Source of the DNA: Clostridia bacterium
Lineage (GTDB): Bacteria > Bacillota > Clostridia > Oscillospirales > Acutalibacteraceae
Length of the DNA stretch: 5,597 nucleotides
Direction: 5' to 3'
NCBI GenBank assembly: GCA_024689165.1
Contig: JAILDS010000033.1
Location: 1 to 5,597 of the forward strand
In this document: one piece after another, positions 1 to 5,597 of the stretch
Layout: each line of letters opens with the position of its first letter
Position numbering within the stretch: position 1 is the stretch's first letter
The notes under the pieces: model-generated
The model's database searches: none
What the model was told of the DNA's origin: nothing
Seen by the model: the letters and a program-made list of their open reading frames with translations, nothing else
Program-made: the position numbers and the translations under genes

Positions 1-762
1 CCTTGCCTGCATCACACCTTCTGCGCCGCAAAAACGCTTGCCGCGGCGCTGGACAGTAATGCATACGAATACAAAGATAAAAAATCCGTTTCACAAAACA
101 TCTCGCTCACATGTGAAACAGCGGCCGGTCTGTTCGAATACCCGGAGCTCGGCGCGGTCAGATTGTTCAATGGCCGCTGGATCGCAGCCGTCATCGTCAA
201 TGATTTTCAAAACAGAAACGGCTGGCACGCTGCGGGCGGAACGATCAGTTTGCTTTGGAACAATGAATACGGGCCCGTCATTGCGGTCGGCATGGCTGAC
301 TACACGATAAACGAGCCCTTCAACCAGCAGCAGACGACGGACACGGAGTCGCTTCTGTCCGCGTGCCCGCGTATAGAAGCCAAGCTTGACGGCCGTCTGT
401 ACGCGCAGCACTACGACAGATCGGCCGTTATGACTAATCAGACAGACGAAAACGGGCTTTTTGTCCGCGTTGAAGCATGTCTGAGCGATACCCAGCATAA
501 CCGCAACGACTCAGGCATATGCGCTCTCGATTATTCGCTGACTGATAAAGCGTTTGTGATAAAAGGCAGCGTCTCCCCCGCTTTATCGGACCGCGCAGTA
601 TACATACTGCCCCTTATAACAGACGGAATCACCTTGGACGTTGCAATAGGGGCAAAGCTTCCAGATCCGAAAACAGGCTTCTGTCCGTCGCCCGGTTTCA
701 TGTTCAAGGAATACCGAATACGCCCCGATACCGACGGGAGCTTCGAGATCAAGCTTTACTAA
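1..762 (+). CDS. C-terminal part of a probable heparinase-like / polysaccharide-lyase-type protein (5'-truncated)
   Basis: The reading frame is open from base 1 to a TAA at 760-762, giving 253 residues with no start inside the window, so the gene begins upstream. Near the visible N-terminus is a His-His-Thr-Phe stretch (residues 4-7) followed by an alanine-rich helix. The rest is rich in short alternating hydrophobic strands, as in a beta-sandwich. Distinctive segments are GGTISLLWN (79-87) followed by a YGP turn, and an EPFNQQ motif (105-110). No membrane segment is visible. These traits resemble, from memory, the C-terminal sheet domain of heparinase II/III-like and related polysaccharide-degrading proteins of Clostridia. 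The catalytic part would lie outside the window, so the enzyme class is a guess. The GH38 gene at the other edge fits a carbohydrate-degrading neighbourhood. It could instead be another secreted or cytosolic beta-sandwich protein. That it is a real gene is near certain; the product is weakly supported. Confidence 0.6.
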   Translation, partial: PCLHHTFCAAKTLAAALDSNAYEYKDKKSVSQNISLTCETAAGLFEYPELGAVRLFNGRWIAAVIVNDFQNRNGWHAAGGTISLLWNNEYGPVIAVGMADYTINEPFNQQQTTDTESLLSACPRIEAKLDGRLYAQHYDRSAVMTNQTDENGLFVRVEACLSDTQHNRNDSGICALDYSLTDKAFVIKGSVSPALSDRAVYILPLITDGITLDVAIGAKLPDPKTGFCPSPGFMFKEYRIRPDTDGSFEIKLY

Positions 763-771
763 ACACAGCCA

Positions 772-790
772 CCGGCAGACAACCTGCCGG
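772..790. terminator. Hairpin between convergent genes, candidate bidirectional terminator
   Basis: CCGGCAG (772-778) and CTGCCGG (784-790) form a perfect 7-bp GC-rich stem around a 5-base loop, ACAAC. It sits in the 56-bp gap between two converging stop codons (762 and 819), where a shared terminator is expected. The T-tracts are poor: the plus-strand side has only ATATTTAG after a few GC bases, and the minus-strand side only GTGTTTAG. It may therefore be a weak terminator or an mRNA 3'-end stabiliser rather than a classical intrinsic terminator. Confidence 0.5.
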
Positions 791-818
791 CGGCATATTT
801 AGATACGAAACTATGAGG

Positions 819-2291
819 TCAGGAAGCGGAATAGTTCGGCGCTTCCTTGGTGATGAAAACGTTGTGCGGGTGGCTTTCAACAAGACCGGCTCCGGTGATC
901 TGAATGAAGGAGGCCTTGTTCTGAAGCTCGTTGATGTTATGGCAGCCGCAATACCCCATACCGGCGCGAAGACCGCCGACGAGCTGATATACCGTGTCGG
1001 AAAGAAGTCCCTTGTACGGAACCCTTCCCTCAACGCCCTCGGGAACGAGTTTTTTGCTCTCGGACTGGAAATATCTGTCCTTGCTGCCGGAATTCATGGC
1101 GCCGATGGAGCCCATACCGCGATATACCTTGAACTGACGCCCCTGATAGATCTCCGTATCGCCGGGAGCCTCGTCGCAGCCCGCTACAAGAGAGCCGAGC
1201 ATGACGCATGACGCGCCGGCGGCTATAGCCTTAACGATCTCTCCGGAATACTTGATACCGCCGTCGGCGATGACCGGTACGCCGTGTTTTGAAGCCTCGC
1301 AGGCGGCGTCGTAGACCGCGGTTATCTGAGGCACGCCGATACCCGCAACGATACGGGTCGTGCAAATGGAACCGGGGCCGATGCCGACCTTGACGATGTC
1401 CGCCCCGGCGTCGACGAGAGCCTTAGCGCCCTCCGCCGTAGCGACGTTGCCGCCTATGACGCAGATGTCCGGGAAGGCAGCTTTGACCTTCGACAGAGAG
1501 TTGAGTATATTTTTGCTGTGACCGTGAGCGGAGTCGAGAACGAGCGCGTCGACCCCCGCGGCGGCAAGCTCACTTGCGCGCTCAAGAACGTCGGCTGTCG
1601 CTCCTACAGCGGCGGCGCAAAGCAGCCTGCCGTCTGCGTCGCGCGCAGAATTGGGATACATGACGGCCTTTTCAATATCCTTTATGGTAATAAGGCCTCT
1701 CAGCTTACCCTCTTCGTCAACGAGCGGCAGCTTCTCGATCTTGTACTTCATAAGGAGCTGCTTTGCTTCCGCGAGCGTCGTGCCGACGTGAGAGGTTATC
1801 AGATTTTCGCCGGTCATGACCTCACGTATCGGCATGCTGAAATCGGTCATAAAACGCAGGTCGCGGTTCGTTATGATACCGACGAGCGTTCCGTCGGGAT
1901 TACAGATCGGAACGCCGCTGATCTTATAGCGCTGCATGAGCTCGTCGGCCTCATAAACGTAGTTGTCGGGGCCGAGAGAAAACGGATTAGAAATGACTCC
2001 GTTTTCACTGCGCTTGACACGGTCGACCATTTCACGCTGTGCCTGAATGGACATATTTTTATGGATAACGCCCATTCCGCCCTCACGGGCGATCGCTATG
2101 GCCATACGCGTCTCGGTGACGGTATCCATGGCGGACGTAAGTATGGGCGTATTAAGGCGTATCCTGTCGGTCAGACTGACCGATATGTCAACGTCTGCAG
2201 GCAGAACGTCGCTTTCTGCCGGAACGAGCAGAACGTCGTCGAAGGTCAAGCCTTTTTTTTCAAATTTAGCGCACATCGTTTCGTCAAACAT
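819..2291 (-). CDS. guaB: Inosine-5'-monophosphate dehydrogenase (IMPDH)
   Basis: This cytosolic enzyme oxidises IMP to XMP with NAD+, the committed step of guanine nucleotide synthesis. The 490-residue product has the normal bacterial length and architecture: a TIM barrel interrupted by two CBS domains (roughly residues 97-155 and 157-213). Visible landmarks are LTFDDVLLVP near the N-terminus, the NAD-side DSAHGHS (253-259), GGNVAT (280-285), the catalytic loop GIGPGSICTTR with Cys310, ADGGIKYSG (342-350), KVYRGMGS (388-395), and the flap DRYFQ with the Arg406-Tyr407 pair. No key residue is missing. The ATG at 2291 is chosen over a TTG at 2294 because AGGAGG (2299-2304) is then 7 bases upstream, against 4 for the TTG. 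The gene converges with the truncated gene at 1-762 and lies 48 bp past the metal operon's terminator. No purine riboswitch is seen in the short leader. Confidence 0.98.
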   Translation of the reverse strand: MFDETMCAKFEKKGLTFDDVLLVPAESDVLPADVDISVSLTDRIRLNTPILTSAMDTVTETRMAIAIAREGGMGVIHKNMSIQAQREMVDRVKRSENGVISNPFSLGPDNYVYEADELMQRYKISGVPICNPDGTLVGIITNRDLRFMTDFSMPIREVMTGENLITSHVGTTLAEAKQLLMKYKIEKLPLVDEEGKLRGLITIKDIEKAVMYPNSARDADGRLLCAAAVGATADVLERASELAAAGVDALVLDSAHGHSKNILNSLSKVKAAFPDICVIGGNVATAEGAKALVDAGADIVKVGIGPGSICTTRIVAGIGVPQITAVYDAACEASKHGVPVIADGGIKYSGEIVKAIAAGASCVMLGSLVAGCDEAPGDTEIYQGRQFKVYRGMGSIGAMNSGSKDRYFQSESKKLVPEGVEGRVPYKGLLSDTVYQLVGGLRAGMGYCGCHNINELQNKASFIQITGAGLVESHPHNVFITKEAPNYSAS

Positions 2292-2298
2292 CAATTAA

Positions 2299-2304
2299 CC
2301 TCCT
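2299..2304 (-). promoter_or_regulatory. Ribosome binding site that fixes the guaB start
   Basis: On the minus strand this reads AGGAGG, a full match to the core anti-Shine-Dalgarno complement. It lies 7 bases before the ATG at 2291 and only 4 before the alternative TTG at 2294, so it favours the ATG and a 490-residue protein. Confidence 0.85.
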
Positions 2305-2339
2305 GACCTGTAGGATATGTTCGATCTGAAAAGCTGCCG

Positions 2340-2359
2340 AAAAAACGGCTGTTGGCCGT
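2340..2359 (-). terminator. Intrinsic terminator of the metal-uptake operon
   Basis: Read on the minus strand, ACGGC, loop CAACA, GCCGT, then six T residues (2345-2340, the first shared with the stem) follow 10 bases after the lipoprotein stop codon at 2370. The stem is only 5 bp, but an outer pairing GCTGC/GCAGC (2362-2366 with 2333-2337) encloses it. A CGGC just past the T-run could compete for the middle strand. The position directly downstream of the last operon gene supports a terminator; the short stem suggests it may be leaky into guaB. Confidence 0.65.
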
Positions 2360-2369
2360 AAGCAGCCCG

Positions 2370-3110
2370 TCAGAATTGATTCGTGACCTCTATTTCGGCG
2401 TTATCAATGAGCCTGCCCGAGGTATATTTACCGCTGACGACTACAGTAACGCCGGTTGCGGGAGCCGTGCCGGAGCAACTGAAATCCTGCGTCCAGCTTC
2501 CGTCGTAATAAGGGTGCTGAACGCTCGAGGGCGAGGCGATCCTGCCATAGAGGGCGACGGTTTTTCCGTCAAAATCCTGAGCGTACTGCTGAACGTTGAC
2601 AAGCTGCACCCTTTCAAGTGTAGCGCTCATCTTCGTCATATCGACTTCCGCGGCTGCGCCGCCGACGTACTTCGTGTCGACCTTGACGGAAGCGCCGTTG
2701 ATCCAGTATTTATCGAGAGCGTCATCGGAGTATTCGAACAGACCCGTCACCTCGACCAGAGAACCGGGCTCGGGAAGTGAAGAAATGTCCGTCGGAACAA
2801 ACTCCCACTGCCAGTCGCAGCACTTGGTATTGTCGTAATACCCCCAGACGTAATATCTCGTCTTCCCGTTGAATTTGTCCTCTATGGAAGCGTAAGTCCC
2901 GCGCTTTGTCACGTCAAGTCCGGCGTACTCATCCGCCTGATCGTTCATGAAGATGTTCTGATACAGAAGATACTCCGTCGCGTCAAGCACGGTGACCATT
3001 ACCTGAGATGTCTTGACGCCGTCGCTGGGCTCAGCTTCGGAGTCCTTTGAACAGCCACAAAGGGCTGCCAATAAACAAAAAACGGCTGCTATGCTGACAA
3101 TTTTTTTCAT
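2370..3110 (-). CDS. Zinc-operon-associated lipoprotein with duplicated small beta domain, function unknown
   Basis: This 246-residue protein starts with a type II signal peptide: basic MKK, a hydrophobic stretch, then lipobox LCGC with the acylated cysteine at residue 20 and a polar linker. It should be anchored to the outer face of the membrane. The mature part shows an internal duplication: F[N/D]GKT at 80-84 and 180-184, each followed by a G-x-x-V-x-V-x-G-type strand (116-123 and 220-227) and an I-x-x-A-x-[VI]-x-V strand (137-144 and 235-242). The first copy alone has a Cys97-Cys98 pair within KCCDWQWEFVP. The pattern recalls OB-fold-like domains of uncharacterised proteins near Clostridia zinc transporters and the TIGR03943/DUF1980 group, but this is from memory. 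The ATG at 3110 is chosen for its signal peptide and its GAGGAGGG site. It overlaps the znuB stop as ATGA. It is not a ZnuA-like solute-binding protein: it is too short and lacks a His-rich loop. A metal-binding or chaperone role is inferred. Confidence 0.85.
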   Translation of the reverse strand: MKKIVSIAAVFCLLAALCGCSKDSEAEPSDGVKTSQVMVTVLDATEYLLYQNIFMNDQADEYAGLDVTKRGTYASIEDKFNGKTRYYVWGYYDNTKCCDWQWEFVPTDISSLPEPGSLVEVTGLFEYSDDALDKYWINGASVKVDTKYVGGAAAEVDMTKMSATLERVQLVNVQQYAQDFDGKTVALYGRIASPSSVQHPYYDGSWTQDFSCSGTAPATGVTVVVSGKYTSGRLIDNAEIEVTNQF

Positions 3111-3997
3111 TTTGCGCGGACCCTCCTCAAAAAACCGATAAAGCAGAAAAGAGCGAAGCCGGCAACGTCTATGGCGACGATAGTCGAGCCGACTGGCGTG
3201 CCCTGCGGGACGGATACCATTATGCCGGTGAAAGAACAAACGACGGAAAAAACAGCGGAACATATCGTAACGGCCCTGAAGCTCTTGAAAACGCGCATCG
3301 AGGAAAGAGCCGGAAAAATAACGAGCGCGCTTATGAGCAGCGAGCCGACGAGATTCATCGCAAGAACTATTATAACAGCCACTATCACGGAAATCAACAG
3401 GTTGTATAAACTTGCGCGGACCCCCGTGGCGCGGGCAAAGCTTTCGTCAAACGTCACCGCGAAGATCTTGTGGTACATAAAGACGAACAAAAGCGTAACG
3501 ACAAGCGACATGCAGACGCAGAGCACGACGTCAAATGTCTTGAGCGTCAGGATCGACGTTGACCCGAAAAGGGTGGAGCAAACGTCGCCGGAGAGATTGC
3601 CCGAGGTAGAGAATTTGTTCAGGAACAGATAACCGAAAGCAAGCGCGCCGACAGAAACCGTCGCCACAGCGGCGTCGCCGCCCATCCTGGCTTTCTGCCC
3701 GGCGCGGAGCAGAAGAACGGCGCAGAGCGTCGTGATAACGAGCATTATCGCCATTTCCCAGGCGTTTTCAAGCTCGTCCGATATTTTCAAAGCGGTGAAA
3801 AGCACCGATGCAAGAGCCATTGCACCGAAGGCGACGTGCGAAAGACCGTCGCCGATGAAAGAAAACCGTTTGAGCACGAGCGTTACGCCGAGAAGAGAAG
3901 ACGACAGAGATATGAACACGCCCGCGATGAGCGCGCGTATCACGAAGCTGTATGAAAATGCCTGGGCGAACTGCGCCCACAGGCTGAGGTCCTGCAT
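3107..3997 (-). CDS. znuB: Zinc/manganese-type ABC transporter permease (ZnuB family)
   Basis: This is the membrane-spanning subunit of a cluster-9 (Zn/Mn/Fe) metal importer. The 296-residue length is a little over the usual 260-290. About eight or nine hydrophobic segments are visible, near residues 17-41, 52-70, 82-98, 110-127, 156-175, 197-216, 218-235, 242-262 and 271-289. Family signatures include FIGDGLSHVAFG (47-58), the cytoplasmic ATGV (190-193) expected to contact the ATPase, NLVGSLLISALVIFPA (215-230), and a late PQGTPVG turn (264-270). The ATG at 3997 is preceded at 7 bases by GGTGAT (4004-4009 region), which matches the extended anti-Shine-Dalgarno complement. It lies 52 bp after znuC and overlaps the following lipoprotein start by 4 bp. 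The metal cannot be read from the permease alone; zinc is preferred because of the operator. Manganese remains possible. Confidence 0.92.
   Translation of the reverse strand: MQDLSLWAQFAQAFSYSFVIRALIAGVFISLSSSLLGVTLVLKRFSFIGDGLSHVAFGAMALASVLFTALKISDELENAWEMAIMLVITTLCAVLLLRAGQKARMGGDAAVATVSVGALAFGYLFLNKFSTSGNLSGDVCSTLFGSTSILTLKTFDVVLCVCMSLVVTLLFVFMYHKIFAVTFDESFARATGVRASLYNLLISVIVAVIIVLAMNLVGSLLISALVIFPALSSMRVFKSFRAVTICSAVFSVVCSFTGIMVSVPQGTPVGSTIVAIDVAGFALFCFIGFLRRVRAK
3121..3128 (-). promoter_or_regulatory. Ribosome binding site of the lipoprotein, inside the end of znuB
   Basis: The minus strand reads GAGGAGGG, ending 10 bases before the lipoprotein ATG at 3110 and lying within the last codons of znuB. 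It decides the start over an in-frame upstream extension to 3263, which would read through znuB coding sequence and lacks a signal peptide at its N-terminus. With the ATGA overlap it indicates translational coupling. Confidence 0.8.
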
Positions 3998-4049
3998 GTT
4001 TTTATCACCCCGGAACCGAACGAAAAATCAAAAAATGTAAACCGGCGTT

Positions 4050-4763
<714 letters not shown>

Positions 4764-4793
4764 CCGAAAATGTCCCTGTTTTTTGATAATCTG

Positions 4794-4830
4794 AAAATCG
4801 AATTTGCAAATAATTTGCAAATTCGATTTT
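4794..4830. promoter_or_regulatory. 37-bp perfect palindrome, probable Zur (Fur-family) operator
   Basis: Bases 4794-4811 and 4813-4830 are exact reverse complements around a single central base at 4812; the match breaks at 4793/4831. The central part TGCAAAT-A-ATTTGCA (4805-4819) has the 7-1-7 form of Fur-family boxes (TGANAAT-N-ATTNTCA), differing at one base per half site. The palindrome covers the -10 box and the predicted start of transcription of znuC-znuB, the right place for a repressor. Zur is the expected regulator of such an operon; MntR or another Fur paralogue is possible. On a transcript reading through from the GH38 gene it would fold into a stem of about 17 bp, so it might also act as a 3'-end structure. 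Confidence 0.85.
4801..4822. repeat. Two tandem 11-bp copies within the operator
   Basis: AATTTGCAAAT occurs at 4801-4811 and again, without spacing, at 4812-4822. Each copy contains the 10-bp palindrome ATTTGCAAAT. The period is about one helical turn, which would place two protein sites on the same face of the DNA. Confidence 0.9.
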
Positions 4831-4854
4831 AACAAAAGACTATAGTATTGTCAA
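4826..4854 (-). promoter_or_regulatory. Vegetative sigma-70/sigma-A promoter of the znuC-znuB-lipoprotein operon
   Basis: On the minus strand TTGACA (4854-4849) is a perfect -35 box, followed by a 17-base spacer and TAAAAT (4831-4826), five of six matches to the -10 consensus. The predicted start is near 4819, giving a leader of about 56 bases before the znuC ATG. The -10 box overlaps the left arm of the operator on the transcribed strand by five of six bases, and the start site lies within it. The -35 box begins 2 bp after the GH38 stop codon, so the promoter fills the whole intergenic space. Confidence 0.88.
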
Positions 4855-4856
4855 CA

Positions 4857-5597
4857 TCAAATAACAATCCTGAACGTCGCGATCTCAAACGGTCTGAAAG
4901 GATAATGGGTCTCTTCGGCTTCATTGATCGGGCGCTCAAGAGAATCGCATCGAACGAGTCTGACGCCTTCGGGAGCGTCGAGATCCGCCGCTTTACCCGA
5001 GGATTCATAGATACGCACGACTGTGTTTTTACCGTCGCAGGACAGCTTAAAAGCGCTGAGTATCAGATCATCGGGAAGCGAGGCTGACAGCTTACCGACG
5101 AAAGCGGCGGGATCTTTGACGTCGGGACTTCCCTGAGATCGCGCGGTATCTGCTCCGGCATGTCCGAGCTCATACGTCAGGCCCCTTGTGTTGAAGACCT
5201 TGGCTCTTTTAGCCGGGTCGCCCGAGGCAAAATCACCGGACCATGACGAAAGGGCAAATGCTGCGCAATGTCTGCCCGGGTCGTTCGTGCCCGCGTAAGT
5301 CGGGTTGTCAGAGGTCACCGACCTGAGCAGGCTTATCCTGATCACGCCGTCTGTGAGCTTTGTCGCAGGGAGTCCGCTTTTTATCACAGCCAGACTTGTT
5401 TTTCCGTCGGATACGCCTGCGAAGCCCAGCGAAGGCCACTCGTCCGTAAGGCCCATGTAGTCGAGGCCCGTCGGGTCTCCACGTTCGATCAGACCGAACG
5501 GGACCTCGCAAAACAGACCTCCGGAACGAGTAAAAGCCGGTTCGGCGCTGAAATACACACGGGAGTTCCTTCCGTCCCAGTCAAGGTCGGTCGCCAT
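4857..5597 (-). CDS. C-terminal part of a family GH38 alpha-mannosidase (5'-truncated at window edge)
   Basis: The frame runs from the window's right edge to a TGA at 4857-4859, giving 246 visible residues. The methionine codon at the very edge is probably internal, since GH38 enzymes are usually 800-1000 residues and the visible part matches only their C-terminal beta domains. Recognisable traits are the LDWDGRNSRVYF strand (5-16), FCEVPFGLIER (29-39), the DGKTSLAVIKSGLPA segment (64-78), ISLLRSV (88-94) followed by DPGRHCAAFAL (107-117), and near the end AFKLSCDGKNTVVRIYESSGKAA (182-204) and PFEIATFRI (236-244). The family hydrolyses alpha-mannosides with retention and uses zinc in the catalytic domain, which is outside the window. 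No signal peptide can be judged. No separate terminator follows its stop; the metal-operon promoter starts at once. Family assignment is good; substrate is unknown. Confidence 0.85.
   Translation of the reverse strand: MATDLDWDGRNSRVYFSAEPAFTRSGGLFCEVPFGLIERGDPTGLDYMGLTDEWPSLGFAGVSDGKTSLAVIKSGLPATKLTDGVIRISLLRSVTSDNPTYAGTNDPGRHCAAFALSSWSGDFASGDPAKRAKVFNTRGLTYELGHAGADTARSQGSPDVKDPAAFVGKLSASLPDDLILSAFKLSCDGKNTVVRIYESSGKAADLDAPEGVRLVRCDSLERPINEAEETHYPFRPFEIATFRIVI

Noticed and set aside
91..498. Minus-strand open frame overlapping the truncated gene at 1-762
   Set aside because: The plus-strand frame is open throughout and looks like a normal folded protein; the minus frame is arginine-rich shadow translation.
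1518..2306. Long plus-strand open frame (262 codons) opposite guaB
   Set aside because: It is antisense to a complete, motif-rich IMPDH gene, has no recognisable protein features, and owes its openness to the codon bias of the opposite strand.
2312..2340. Possible guaB promoter TCGGCA-17-TATCCT on the minus strand
   Set aside because: Each box matches the consensus at only four of six bases, and transcription would start on top of the Shine-Dalgarno sequence, leaving almost no leader.
2292..2369. Purine-type riboswitch before guaB
   Set aside because: The space is too short once the terminator is taken out, and no aptamer-like paired core is visible.
3111..3263. N-terminal extension of the lipoprotein to an upstream start
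   Set aside because: It lies wholly within znuB, is rich in Arg and His as out-of-frame translations are, and would bury the signal peptide. The ATG at 3110 has its own strong ribosome binding site.
3998..4049. 52-bp gap between znuC and znuB as a site of an extra gene or promoter
   Set aside because: It holds only the znuB ribosome binding site; no hairpin, promoter boxes or small open frame with a start signal is seen.
4764..4835. N-terminal extension of ZnuC to a start at 4835
   Set aside because: Its first codons lie upstream of the predicted transcription start and within the palindrome; the ATG at 4763 gives the normal ABC ATPase N-terminus.

Overview
The window reads as chromosomal DNA of a low-to-mid GC Gram-positive bacterium, most likely an uncultured Clostridia/Bacillota member from a gut-like, polysaccharide-rich habitat. 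Support: strong AGGAGG-type ribosome binding sites, a consensus TTGACA/TAAAAT promoter, a type II signal peptide lipoprotein with Clostridia-like features, and carbohydrate-active genes at both edges. The lineage is inferred from style and gene content, not from a marker gene search.

Layout: a rightward 5'-truncated gene (1-762), probably the C-terminal part of a heparinase-like/polysaccharide-lyase-type protein, converges on a leftward IMP dehydrogenase gene guaB (819-2291), with a 7-bp GC-rich hairpin between them. To the right and also leftward lies a compact metal-uptake operon, in transcription order: promoter and operator (4794-4854), ABC ATPase znuC (4050-4763), permease znuB (3107-3997), and a small lipoprotein (2370-3110) coupled to znuB by an ATGA overlap. 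A hairpin plus T-run terminator (2340-2359) follows. At the right edge is the 3' end of a leftward family GH38 alpha-mannosidase gene (4857-5597), whose stop codon lies 2 bp before the -35 box of the metal operon.

The centrepiece is the control region of the metal operon. A perfect 37-bp palindrome (18-bp arms around one central base) begins on the -10 box of a near-consensus promoter and runs through the predicted transcription start. Its core, TGCAAAT-A-ATTTGCA, has the 7-1-7 geometry of Fur-family boxes, so Zur-type zinc-dependent repression is the natural reading. The same core can also be read as two exact 11-bp tandem copies, one helical turn apart.

Working model (inference): when zinc is scarce the repressor leaves the operator and the cell makes ZnuC and ZnuB plus a lipoprotein with a Cys-Cys motif and an internal duplication. 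No ZnuA-type solute-binding protein is encoded between the promoter and the terminator, so either one is encoded elsewhere or the lipoprotein has a role in metal capture. guaB is probably a separate housekeeping transcription unit, although only 48 bp separate the terminator from its start codon.
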